This document shows, one piece after another, positions 56,526 to 64,000 of a stretch of DNA of 64,000 nt; the first letter of the stretch is position 1, and every line of letters begins with the position of its first letter. The notes under the pieces were generated by a model. That model had not been told where the DNA came from. It searched no databases and saw nothing but the letters and a program-made list of their open reading frames with translations. The stretch is taken from assembly GCF_019345525.1 (NCBI RefSeq), contig NZ_JAHKRA010000005.1, forward strand, positions 170,975 to 234,974, given 5' to 3'. The stretch comes from Flavobacterium sp. NKUCC04_CG (lineage in GTDB: Bacteria; Bacteroidota; Bacteroidia; Flavobacteriales; Flavobacteriaceae). Position numbers and translations under genes: made by a program.

Positions 56526-59500
56526 ATGAAAAAAATTATATTATCTGTGTTTTTACTGGTCTGCAGCTACTTTACTTATGGGCAGGACGAATACAACGAA
56601 CAAGAAGACGGAAGAATAATAGGTCGAGAATGGGCAGCAGATATCGGCCAATATTTTCGTCATTTAGAAACCAATCGCATTCCTCATGGAATTTTATTAG
56701 ATTATGCCATGGAGTTTACCGATATTTCTATTTACAATGGGAAAGATGAAAACATATATGAGAACAACAATAAGGCAGAAGTCGATATTGGCGTTTTTAG
56801 CGATATTTATAAGACCTTACAAATGGGTAGAATCCATCCTAGTACTCAGGAACATTTTGTCGAAATGGAAAAAATAGCAAATATCTGGGGAAATTTTAGA
56901 AAAATACATAATCAAGAAGAGAACACTACTCTAGTACTGTCAGGGCTATATTACAAGTATTCAAAAATAAGTCAAAGAGCATTAGATACCGGTCTATTAC
57001 ACTCAGAAATGTATTATCAAGATGTTTATGTAGATAATGTATGGCAAAATCCTTACGAAGAAGAAAGTACTATCGCAATAACTCCTCCTATTCAAATCAT
57101 AGATACCAATCAATTCGAAGTGCTTTTTCCCAGGGAACTACTTTATGGAAATGCGTTAGAAGAAATTGAGCGGATTGAAATTGATTTCAGTGATGGCAAT
57201 GGACCTCAGAACCTGCCTTTTAATGAACCTATTACAGTGAATTATGAAGAAGATGGTACTTACACTTGGGTCTTTAGAACCTTTCTTAACGATGGAAGAA
57301 TATTGACCTCAATTACAAAAATGCTAAAAAAGCTTTCGCAAAAGGCACCAGAAAATCATTACATCAGTAATGGTAAACATAGTGCTTGGATTAGAACAAA
57401 GACATCCGCAAATCATCAAGGTAGAATTTTAAAACCATTTATTATAGCTGAAGGTTTTGACCCTAATAGCGTACTAACTCCTGAAAAACACGGAGGTTCC
57501 CTTACATTGTCAGATTTTACAGAATCGCTTAATTCAACAAGTGAACTAAGAGAAATCTTAACCGATTCTGATTCTGCCGAATACGATTTAATCTATATCG
57601 ATTGGATTAATGGCGTCGGAGATATCAGAGAAAATGCAAAAACATTACAAAAAGTCATCACTTGGGTCAATAATCAAAAAAGCAGAAACGGAAGCACTGA
57701 GCAAAATGTTCTTCTCGGTCAGAGTATGGGTGGATTAATTAGCAGATATAGTTTGGCAAAAATGGAACAACAAAACAAAAAACACGATGTTCGGCTTTTT
57801 GTCATGCATGATTCTCCACTCCAAGGTTCAAACACCCCTCTTAGTATTCAATATTTGAGCCGTCATGCTTTATCAGTATACACCAGTAATCCTCTAGCAG
57901 TAACTGTAGGAGAAGTACTAATACCTTTTATTCAAACCATAGGTAGCCTTTTTGATAGTGATTTCTTAGCAGACTACACAAGCCCTAATGCAGCCCTAAC
58001 CTTACAAGATACACCAGCAGCAATGCAAATGAATAAGTATTATGTAACCCTTCGTAAGCAAGCTACAGAACAACCACACATTCAATGGCAAAACGAATTT
58101 GATCAAGTCGGTTACCCTACTCAATCAAGAAATATTGCTATAAGTAATGGAAATCAATGTGGTATAGGTCAAGGATTTAGTGGCCGTGATAAGTTAGTAT
58201 CTATACACGGATCCGAAAGTAGTGGTAATGATCGTCTTCGAAAAGCCATTTTTAATTTAGCTGTTTCCGCTTGGGGCTTTACTTCCAATAATCCCATTTT
58301 AGGATTCATAGGTCATGTTCCTGGGTCTTCTAAAGTTAATTACGATTTCGATGTGTTAGCAAATCCAGAAACATGGGATAGCAATAGAGAAATCTATTAC
58401 GGAAAAATACGCTATCATAAAAAAATAATTCGTGCATTTGGATTAAATTTTACTGTTTCGACAAATATTACTTCTCAGTCAAACAGCATTTCATCAAGCT
58501 ATTTACCCATGGAGACTTATGCTGGCGGTTACAATAATATAGAAAATGCAGTTGGATCCTTTTCAGATTTTATCGACGGATCCTTCCCTAATCCAAAGCA
58601 CAATTTCATACCAATTGTAAGTGCTTTAGACATTAGAAAACAAAATGGCGCTTTAAATGACCAAGACTATAGAGCCTCCTACCCTACTATAGCTACTCTA
58701 ACCAATGGTTATTATACACCCTTAAAAAACTACATTTCTGAAACAGAAAAAAATGCTCGTCATATTAGCTTTAATTCAAAAAATGGAAGTTGGTTACGTG
58801 AAGAATTAAATGGAAATAGCGCGGATTTACCTGATTGCAGTTTTCTTTGCACAGGTTTAAATGCTCCAAAAATTGGAGGAACTAATTTAATTTGCAACTC
58901 TGAAATATTTACATCCCCTACTATTTCTGAAATTTACAATTGGCAAATTGTAGAAGGATCAAATATTGTTACTATGAGTGGTCAGGGAAGTTCTCAAATA
59001 ACCTTGACACGAAAAAACAACTTAAATGGGCAAATAAAAATCCAATTAACACTTAGAACCGCAATCTGTGGAGAAACGACAATCTATAAAGATGTTTGGG
59101 TTGGAAAACCAGTATTTACTTTCGAGTCCACTTTACGCACAGAAACCATGGCGAAAACCAAGTTGGTTTTTACAGGAAATGTATCACAAAATGTAAATTC
59201 CATTTCTTGGGAAAAAATTTCCGAAAACTCGTTTTGTCCAATTAACTTCTATGGAAGTGGTATGAATGCCACTGCACATGGTAGTTGTTACAATTGGTCT
59301 ACGAATTTTAAAGTTAGTGTAACAAATGCTTGTGGCACCACTGTCATAAATTCCAGTTTGGTACCACTTCCTTCTAGTAAACCCAATAATCCTGGCAATT
59401 ATCCACAATACAGAGTAATGCCTACCGAAAATGAAAACACCTATGAAGTAACCAAACTATATGTTGATAAATATGAAAATGTATCCTATATACCTATTGA

Positions 59501-59666
59501 TAAAAACAACAGAGTTACTATGGCTGTATATAATTTAAGCAGTCAATTACTGATACGATCAAATACCAGTACTATAAATATTTCTACACTTCTTAAAGGA
59601 ATTTATTTAATTACAGCAATAGTTAATGAAAAAGAATTCTTAGAACTAAAAATCATTAAGAACTAA
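56526..59666 (+). CDS. T9SS-exported lipase-like alpha/beta hydrolase
   Basis: This 1046-residue protein has a signal peptide (MKKIILSVFLLVCSYFTYGQ). Residues about 310-660 contain an alpha/beta hydrolase core: IIAEGFDPNSV, DLIYIDWINGVGDIREN, then GQSMGG with nucleophile Ser400 and LFVMHDSPLQGSN, resembling lipases/esterases. Residues about 785-880 are a PKD/Ig-like module (LICNSEIFTS, WQIVEGSNIVTMSGQGSSQI), with a partial second after. The C-terminal 70 residues (MAVYNLSSQLLIRSN, LLKGIYLITAIV) are a type A T9SS sorting domain, so it is secreted or anchored on the surface. The substrate is unknown. It stands alone. Confidence 0.85.
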   Translation: MKKIILSVFLLVCSYFTYGQDEYNEQEDGRIIGREWAADIGQYFRHLETNRIPHGILLDYAMEFTDISIYNGKDENIYENNNKAEVDIGVFSDIYKTLQMGRIHPSTQEHFVEMEKIANIWGNFRKIHNQEENTTLVLSGLYYKYSKISQRALDTGLLHSEMYYQDVYVDNVWQNPYEEESTIAITPPIQIIDTNQFEVLFPRELLYGNALEEIERIEIDFSDGNGPQNLPFNEPITVNYEEDGTYTWVFRTFLNDGRILTSITKMLKKLSQKAPENHYISNGKHSAWIRTKTSANHQGRILKPFIIAEGFDPNSVLTPEKHGGSLTLSDFTESLNSTSELREILTDSDSAEYDLIYIDWINGVGDIRENAKTLQKVITWVNNQKSRNGSTEQNVLLGQSMGGLISRYSLAKMEQQNKKHDVRLFVMHDSPLQGSNTPLSIQYLSRHALSVYTSNPLAVTVGEVLIPFIQTIGSLFDSDFLADYTSPNAALTLQDTPAAMQMNKYYVTLRKQATEQPHIQWQNEFDQVGYPTQSRNIAISNGNQCGIGQGFSGRDKLVSIHGSESSGNDRLRKAIFNLAVSAWGFTSNNPILGFIGHVPGSSKVNYDFDVLANPETWDSNREIYYGKIRYHKKIIRAFGLNFTVSTNITSQSNSISSSYLPMETYAGGYNNIENAVGSFSDFIDGSFPNPKHNFIPIVSALDIRKQNGALNDQDYRASYPTIATLTNGYYTPLKNYISETEKNARHISFNSKNGSWLREELNGNSADLPDCSFLCTGLNAPKIGGTNLICNSEIFTSPTISEIYNWQIVEGSNIVTMSGQGSSQITLTRKNNLNGQIKIQLTLRTAICGETTIYKDVWVGKPVFTFESTLRTETMAKTKLVFTGNVSQNVNSISWEKISENSFCPINFYGSGMNATAHGSCYNWSTNFKVSVTNACGTTVINSSLVPLPSSKPNNPGNYPQYRVMPTENENTYEVTKLYVDKYENVSYIPIDKNNRVTMAVYNLSSQLLIRSNTSTINISTLLKGIYLITAIVNEKEFLELKIIKN

Positions 59667-59686
59667 GAGATATTCATTATGTTTTT

Positions 59687-59722
59687 ACAGGTTACTTCGA
59701 TATACTGAAGTAACCTGTTTTA
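59687..59722 (+). terminator. Terminator of the T9SS lipase gene
   Basis: ACAGGTTACTTC pairs perfectly with GAAGTAACCTGT around a 7-base loop, followed by TTTTATT. Confidence 0.9.
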
Positions 59723-59870
59723 TTAAAATAAATCCCTTCTCTCTTTACGCAATACTTTGTCTGGAAAACATCTAAAAAATATTTATGCTTTTCAAAATTT
59801 CCAATTGTAATAAGCCTTTTGAATAGCGAGCCTTTCCATAATAATTAAACCGAAGATTGCAAAAAATATG

Positions 59871-59878
59871 TAACTTTG
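59871..59878 (+). promoter_or_regulatory. -7 promoter element for murQ
   Basis: TAACTTTG matches TAnnTTTG, 25 bases before ATG 59903. It overlaps the TTG at 59876 that opens the longer frame, arguing against that start. Confidence 0.55.
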
Positions 59879-59902
59879 TGTGGTTCCCATATCAGCCTTT
59901 TT

Positions 59903-60715
59903 ATGAGCTTTATCAAAACTACCGAGCAGGATTCTGCTTATAACCATTTAGAAAAAATGTCTATTACAGAAGTATTGACTCACATCAATACCGAAGACAA
60001 AACCGTGCCTCTGGCTGTCGAACGCGCTTTACCACAAATAGAGCTCGTCGTACAACAAGTGGTGGAAAAACTTAAAAAAGGTGGACGCCTTTTTTATATG
60101 GGAGCAGGAACTTCGGGAAGAATGGGCATACTAGATGCCTCCGAATGTCCCCCTACTTTTGGTGTTGATAACAATCTCGTTATCGGTATTATAGCCGGTG
60201 GTGATCAAGCCATTAGAAATGCGGTCGAAAACGCTGAAGACCACCCGCAACAAGGTTGGTTAGACCTCTTACAATTTCAAATCAACAACAACGACATCGT
60301 TATCGGTATTGCCGCTTCAGGTACTACACCCTACGTAATAGAAGCTTTAAAAAAATGTAAGGAACATCAAATAACCACTGCTTGTATTACTTCCAATGCT
60401 GCCAGCCCCCTAACCCTAGTAGCCAATTACCCCATAGAAGTTGTTGTTGGCCCTGAATTGATTAGCGGTAGCTCCCGTATGAAAGCAGGTACGGCTCAAA
60501 AACTGGTTCTCAACATGATTTCTACGACTACCATGATTCAATTGGGAAAAGTAAAAGGCAATAAAATGGTCGATATGAAAATGACCAACGCCAAACTGAT
60601 TCAAAGAGGTATTCAAATAATCAGTAGTACCCTAAATATAAGTACAGCAGAGGCAACGGAACTATTAGATCAACATCAAACGGTTCGCCAAGCAATCGAA
60701 CATTATAAATCTTAA
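59903..60715 (+). CDS. murQ: N-acetylmuramic acid 6-phosphate etherase
   Basis: From ATG 59903 the product is 270 residues. The SIS domain starts with GGRLFYMGAGTSGRMGILDA near 66-85, with ECPPTFG (catalytic Glu) and GIAASGTTPYVIEAL near 135-149. It cleaves the lactyl ether of MurNAc-6-phosphate, recycling peptidoglycan sugar. It is slightly shorter than E. coli MurQ (298), lacking part of the C-terminal helical domain, as in other Flavobacteria. The DUF6095-like gene follows by 4 bases. Confidence 0.94.
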   Translation: MSFIKTTEQDSAYNHLEKMSITEVLTHINTEDKTVPLAVERALPQIELVVQQVVEKLKKGGRLFYMGAGTSGRMGILDASECPPTFGVDNNLVIGIIAGGDQAIRNAVENAEDHPQQGWLDLLQFQINNNDIVIGIAASGTTPYVIEALKKCKEHQITTACITSNAASPLTLVANYPIEVVVGPELISGSSRMKAGTAQKLVLNMISTTTMIQLGKVKGNKMVDMKMTNAKLIQRGIQIISSTLNISTAEATELLDQHQTVRQAIEHYKS

Positions 60716-60719
60716 TAAA

Positions 60720-60953
60720 ATGGAGCAACAACATCACACCAATAGGAGATTTTTAGTAAAAGGTATTAAATACCTAGCTGTGACCCTTCCCCTAATGTTT
60801 ATGGGACCCGTTGTCATCAACAGTGCCTTTAAAAACCCCAATCACCCTCTTTACTATTTTGTATTGGGATTGGGTATATTTATGTGTATTACCTCTATGA
60901 TTCTCTTCTTTAAAGGAATACAAACATTAATGAAATCCCTATTCGGTAAATAA
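60720..60953 (+). CDS. DUF6095-like small membrane protein
   Basis: This 77-residue protein has a basic N-terminus (MEQQHHTNRRFLVKGIKYLA) and two membrane helices at about 15-34 and 45-66. It fits the DUF6095 family that often follows murQ in Flavobacteriaceae. The role is unknown; spacing of 4 bases from murQ suggests a shared transcript. Confidence 0.78.
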   Translation: MEQQHHTNRRFLVKGIKYLAVTLPLMFMGPVVINSAFKNPNHPLYYFVLGLGIFMCITSMILFFKGIQTLMKSLFGK

Positions 60954-60979
60954 TTTAAGAATTTAAATCAACATATATC

Positions 60980-61354
60980 ATGAGAAAGCTTTTTTTTATA
61001 CCTTTAACACTTGTTTTGGTGTCCTGTTATCAACAAGAACGCAATTGTAAAGATTTTAAAACGGGAACGTTTGTCTTTGAAACAGAAATTGAAGGAGTTA
61101 AAAAAACATCCCGATTTGTGAGAAACGACAGTATTGAAATCGAAACTTTTGAAGGTCAAGTTGATACCTCAAGTATTCGTTGGATTAACGATTGTGAATA
61201 CGTCTTGCAAAAAATTAATCCTAAAAATAGAGCCGAACAAAAAGCGGTTAGCATGAAAATCATTACCACTCAGGGCAAAACCTACACATTTGAGTACGGG
61301 ATAGTCGGAGACGCAAAAAAACAACGCGGAGTTATCGAAAAGGTTTCCGAATAA
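60980..61354 (+). CDS. Small lipoprotein of unknown function
   Basis: This 124-residue lipoprotein has its lipobox in TLVLVSCYQQ (Cys16). The mature part is beta-rich and contains CKDFKTGTFVFETEIEGVKK and SSIRWINDCEYVLQKINPKN. Related flavobacterial proteins are often mislabelled DNA topoisomerase IV; nothing here supports that. One Cys pair (RNCKDF, NDCEYV) may form a disulfide. It is the third gene of the murQ unit and precedes terC by 16 bases. Confidence 0.78.
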   Translation: MRKLFFIPLTLVLVSCYQQERNCKDFKTGTFVFETEIEGVKKTSRFVRNDSIEIETFEGQVDTSSIRWINDCEYVLQKINPKNRAEQKAVSMKIITTQGKTYTFEYGIVGDAKKQRGVIEKVSE

Positions 61355-61370
61355 TCTATTAAAAACGAAT

Positions 61371-62150
61371 ATGGAAGTATTATTATCCGCAGATGCCATC
61401 GTGGCATTTTTAACTTTGACTTTCCTTGAAATTATTCTCGGAATAGACAACATTATCTTTATTTCCATCGTTACGGGAAAACTACCCGAGGAACAACGTA
61501 AAAGAGCTACTCGAATCGGGTTGTTTTTAGCGATGTTTATGCGAATTGGACTACTTTTTGGCGTCAGCTATCTGATCGCTATGAAAGAACCCTTTTTAAG
61601 TGTTGATTGGGGATGGTTTACAGCAGATTTTAACGGCCAAGCCTTAATTTTATTAGCTGGTGGTATTTTCTTAATCTACAAATCTACTAAGGAAATCCAC
61701 GAAAAAGTGAGTCATATCGAACATCACGACTCGCCTATAGATACCAAAAAATTGATTCATAAATCATTTGGAAACATCTTGTTTCAAATTTTAATGATCG
61801 ATATTATCTTTTCCGTTGACAGTATACTTACCGCTGTAGGAATGACTAACGGAGTCGAAGGAGCACTTTATATTATGATTGCAGCTGTAGTAGTTTCTGT
61901 TGGAGTCATGATGATTTTTGCAGTTCCAGTAGGAAACTTTGTCAATAAGAATCCTTCTATACAAATTTTAGCCTTGTCGTTCTTAATTCTGATCGGATTT
62001 ATGTTAACCACAGAAAGCATGCACCTTTCACATGCCGTATTAGCCGGTCAAGAAGTCGGAGCCGTACCTAAAGGCTATCTCTATTTTGCCATTGCATTCT
62101 CCTTGGCTGTAGAGTTTATCAATATGAAAATGAGAAAGAAAACCAAATAA
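61371..62150 (+). CDS. TerC-family membrane protein
   Basis: This 259-residue protein has about seven membrane helices. It carries the two acidic TerC motifs, TFLEIILGIDNIIFISIV near 17-34 and MIDIIFSVDSILTAVGMTN near 142-160, placed symmetrically in two halves. TerC proteins move metals, notably manganese, out of the cytoplasm or supply exported enzymes. The exact ion is unknown. It closes the murQ unit, with a strong terminator after it. Confidence 0.9.
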   Translation: MEVLLSADAIVAFLTLTFLEIILGIDNIIFISIVTGKLPEEQRKRATRIGLFLAMFMRIGLLFGVSYLIAMKEPFLSVDWGWFTADFNGQALILLAGGIFLIYKSTKEIHEKVSHIEHHDSPIDTKKLIHKSFGNILFQILMIDIIFSVDSILTAVGMTNGVEGALYIMIAAVVVSVGVMMIFAVPVGNFVNKNPSIQILALSFLILIGFMLTTESMHLSHAVLAGQEVGAVPKGYLYFAIAFSLAVEFINMKMRKKTK

Positions 62151-62155
62151 TAATT

Positions 62156-62184
62156 AAAGGCTGTCTATTAGACAGCCTTTTTTG
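62156..62184 (+). terminator. Terminator of the terC unit
   Basis: AAAGGCTGTCT pairs with AGACAGCCTTT around a 3-base loop, followed by T. It begins 5 bases after the terC stop. Confidence 0.9.
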
Positions 62185-62201
62185 TTTTAAAGACATAATC
62201 A

Positions 62202-62282
62202 TTTCACCCCTACGGGGTTCTACAATCGTTTCACCCCTATGGGGTTCTACAATCGTTTTACCCCTATGGGGTTTTACAAAAC
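62202..62282. repeat. 27-bp palindromic repeat, three copies
   Basis: Three units of 27 bases start at 62202, 62229 and 62256. Each holds a palindromic core ACCCCTAYGGGGT (Y = C or T) followed by TCTACAATCG or a variant. The first core differs from the others by one base (TAC versus TAT), and the third has diverged at its edges. This resembles repetitive extragenic palindromes of Bacteroidota, some of which are mobilised by REP-associated tyrosine transposases. No transposase is nearby. Confidence 0.88.
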
Positions 62283-62420
62283 GCCCTATAGTTTTCTGTA
62301 GAGCAATAAAAGCCTCGTATTAAAATCAATATGATAAGCGATTTTTGAATAAAAATAACGTTCAAAATAAATGCTGTCACAATCTATGATACAGCCTCTA
62401 TTTTAATAACCATACTGCGA

Positions 62421-63101
62421 TTATCTATTTAACTGTAAAAATCGTTCTGTGATATTATCGATATCCTTAATGGTTTTGCGGGTCCAATCAATTCTCTTTT
62501 CAAGTACCTCCGATTCACTCAATTGCCACGAAATATCCGAATTACGCAATCGCGTAGTGATATCTTGAATAACAATGGCAGCGGATACCGAAATATTTAG
62601 ACTCTCCGTAAAACCTACCATAGGGATTTTTATATAACTATCGGCTTGATTGATAATTTCGTCAGATAAACCCGAACGCTCCGTACCAAAAAATAAAGCT
62701 GCCGGTTTAGAAATATCAAAATTCTCCAATAAACTCGAATCGGCATGTGGTGTAGTTGCAACAATTTGATAACCTTGTAAACGCAAATTATCTATACAAT
62801 GCTGACTGGAATTATGTCGGTGAATATCTACCCACTTCTCTGCTCCCATTGCGATTTCTTTGTCGATGGTTTTACCCATATTGGCTTCAATAACATGCAG
62901 CTCTTGCAAACCAAAAACTTCACAACTGCGCATCACAGCACTGGTGTTATGCAATTGAAAGAGATCTTCGGTAACTATGGTGAAATGTTTGGTTCTCTTT
63001 TTTAAAACTTCTAAAAAACCTTGTTTGCGATTGTCGGTAATAAAATCTTCTAAATAGTTTAGATATTCAATATTTTGAAATAGTTTGTTGGTGGAAATCA
63101 T
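62421..63101 (-). CDS. trmH: TrmH-type tRNA/rRNA 2'-O-methyltransferase
   Basis: This 226-residue SPOUT methyltransferase has the knot motifs ALFFGTERSGLSDEI near 143-157 and IPMVGFTESLNISVSAAIVI near 166-185. NTSAVMRSCEVFGLQELHVI is the N-terminal SPOUT signature. The C-terminal region (LSESEVLEKRIDWTRKTI) resembles TrmH, which methylates G18 in tRNA. A 23S rRNA target cannot be excluded. It has its own promoter element and lies divergent from the Sir2 gene. Confidence 0.88.
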   Translation of the reverse strand: MISTNKLFQNIEYLNYLEDFITDNRKQGFLEVLKKRTKHFTIVTEDLFQLHNTSAVMRSCEVFGLQELHVIEANMGKTIDKEIAMGAEKWVDIHRHNSSQHCIDNLRLQGYQIVATTPHADSSLLENFDISKPAALFFGTERSGLSDEIINQADSYIKIPMVGFTESLNISVSAAIVIQDITTRLRNSDISWQLSESEVLEKRIDWTRKTIKDIDNITERFLQLNR

Positions 63102-63128
63102 TATTTATTATTAACTTACTTAAAAGAA

Positions 63129-63136
63129 CAAAGATA
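63129..63136 (-). promoter_or_regulatory. -7 promoter element for trmH
   Basis: On the minus strand TATCTTTG matches TAnnTTTG, 28 bases before the ATG. Confidence 0.5.
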
Positions 63137-63168
63137 ACCACACTGCAATACGTTTACAATAAAAAGAT

Positions 63169-63870
63169 ATGGAAAAAAAATTAGTTGTGCTTTCTGGCGC
63201 TGGAATGAGTGCCGAGAGTGGTATTAATACCTTTAGAGATGCCGGTGGACTATGGGAAGGCCATGATGTGATGGAAGTAGCCTCACCCGAAGGATGGCAT
63301 AAAAACCCCGAATTGGTTTTGGACTTTTACAACCAACGCCGCAAACAACTACTGGAAGCAAAACCTAATCTTGGTCACCAAATCTTAGCCGATTTACAAA
63401 ATGATTTTAAAATGACCATCATTACCCAAAACGTCGATGATTTACATGAACGCGCCGGTAGCCAAAACGTCATCCATCTGCACGGGGAACTTTTAAAAGT
63501 TCGCAGTTTACAAACACCCGAACTGGTTTTAGATTGGACTACAGATCTAAAAAGCAGTGATCGTAATGAACAAGGAGACGCCTTACGCCCCCATATTGTT
63601 TGGTTCGGCGAAGCCGTACCCGAAATGGAACGCGCTATCAATGTGGTAAAGGAAGCCGATTTTGTAATTGTAATTGGAACATCACTACAAGTCTATCCCG
63701 CTGCATCTCTCATGGACTACGCCTCCGACCTGGCTGTAGTCTATTATATCGATCCCAATCCTGCCCCCGTTGCAGCCACATACCAACATCTAAAAATCAT
63801 TCCAGAAAAAGCCGGAAGAGGCCTCCAAATGATTAAAGAAGAATTGATTAATTGGGGACAAATAGTTTGA
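63169..63870 (+). CDS. cobB: Sir2-family NAD-dependent deacylase without zinc cysteines
   Basis: This 233-residue sirtuin has GAGMSAESGINTFRDAGGLW near 10-29, TQNVDDLHERAG near 84-95 and the catalytic His in HLHGEL near 102-107. The DFYNQRRKQLLEA segment keeps the Tyr and Arg (YxxR) that mark desuccinylase-type CobB. The four zinc-binding Cys of classic sirtuins are missing: the region after HLHGEL has none. Acs, encoded at 17338-19248, is the usual target of such enzymes. The TGA stop lies inside the first unit of an octanucleotide array. Confidence 0.9.
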   Translation: MEKKLVVLSGAGMSAESGINTFRDAGGLWEGHDVMEVASPEGWHKNPELVLDFYNQRRKQLLEAKPNLGHQILADLQNDFKMTIITQNVDDLHERAGSQNVIHLHGELLKVRSLQTPELVLDWTTDLKSSDRNEQGDALRPHIVWFGEAVPEMERAINVVKEADFVIVIGTSLQVYPAASLMDYASDLAVVYYIDPNPAPVAATYQHLKIIPEKAGRGLQMIKEELINWGQIV

Positions 63871-64000
63871 TGCGCGGATAGGCTGATGGGCAGATACGCA
63901 GATACGCAGATACGCAGATACGCAGATACGCAGATACGCAGATACGCAGATACGCAGATACGCAGATACGCAGATACGCAGATACGCAGATACGCAGATA
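63867..64000 (+). repeat. Octanucleotide tandem array at the window end
   Basis: In exact 8-bp phase: TTGATGCG, CGGATAGG, CTGATGGG, then CAGATACG from 63891 to the window edge (13 full copies plus six bases). The first unit contains the Sir2 TGA stop at its second to fourth bases, as in the array after the ferredoxin gene. Both run in the direction of the upstream gene. The true length is unknown because the window ends here. Confidence 0.95.

Noticed and set aside
59876..59902. TTG start of murQ at 59876
   Set aside because: It overlaps the promoter element; ATG 59903 gives the normal N-terminus.
60980..61354. Label of DNA topoisomerase IV for the small lipoprotein
   Set aside because: This is a common database mislabel; the protein is 124 residues with a lipobox and no topoisomerase motif.

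Overview
The window is a chromosomal stretch from a member of the Bacteroidota, most likely the family Flavobacteriaceae. Four things point there. The DNA is AT-rich. Exact matches to the Bacteroidota -7 promoter element TAnnTTTG lie upstream of many genes. One large secreted protein ends in a type IX secretion (T9SS) type A sorting domain. Many conserved small families are flavobacterial (DUF3810, DUF3820, DUF3822, DUF4197, DUF4920, DUF6095-like). Apart from the first gene, which is cut by the left edge, and an array running off the right edge, it reads as ordinary core genome. I see no prophage, insertion sequence, CRISPR array, tRNA or rRNA.

Layout. 0-9 kb: holA 3' end, two small proteins, ettA, a decayed hydrolase, a UvrD/PcrA helicase, a YrdC-family protein, sucC and a DUF1456 protein. 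9-19 kb: uvrB, an OmpA-type outer-membrane protein, a Nudix hydrolase overlapping two tandem hotdog thioesterases, an MscS channel, a DUF3817 protein, an EamA transporter and acs. 19-29 kb: an M3 peptidase lipoprotein, a nitronate monooxygenase-like protein with mnmA, two small secreted proteins, yidC and pyrG. 29-39 kb: a coupled DUF3820/OsmC/LysM set, guaA, an NlpE-like lipoprotein, a DUF4197 protein, a metal-receptor protein, pyrF, prfA and a YceI lipoprotein. 39-49 kb: pepD, an octanucleotide array, a 2Fe-2S ferredoxin, a DUF3810 protein, ndh, an ECF sigma factor with a membrane partner, oxyR, mnmD, a CXXCH lipoprotein with a DUF4920 lipoprotein, and ilvE. 49-64 kb: a lipoprotein, an SRPBCC protein, kdsB, a RecD-like helicase, a DUF3822 protein with rsmD, the RNase P RNA gene, a T9SS-exported lipase-like protein, murQ, a DUF6095-like protein, a small lipoprotein, terC, a palindromic 27-bp repeat, trmH, a Sir2 deacylase and a second octanucleotide array.

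The genes are mostly housekeeping: nucleotide synthesis (pyrF, pyrG, guaA), translation and tRNA modification (ettA, prfA, mnmA, mnmD, trmH, rsmD, rnpB), DNA repair (uvrB, two helicases), envelope (yidC, kdsB, murQ, OmpA, LysM protein) and central metabolism (sucC, acs, ilvE). Transcription units are short and usually separated by clear hairpin terminators. Several pairs are translationally coupled through TAATG or ATGA overlaps.

The most unusual structures are two arrays of in-phase 8-bp repeats. Each begins inside the TGA stop codon of a gene (the ferredoxin gene and the Sir2 gene) and runs downstream in that gene's direction with the same unit family, C(T/A)GATA(G/C/T)G. Other points of interest are tandem thioesterases that differ at the expected catalytic Asp, a putative monoheme lipoprotein coupled to a DUF4920 lipoprotein, a sirtuin without zinc cysteines, at least one clear gene remnant, and a candidate 40-residue membrane micropeptide.
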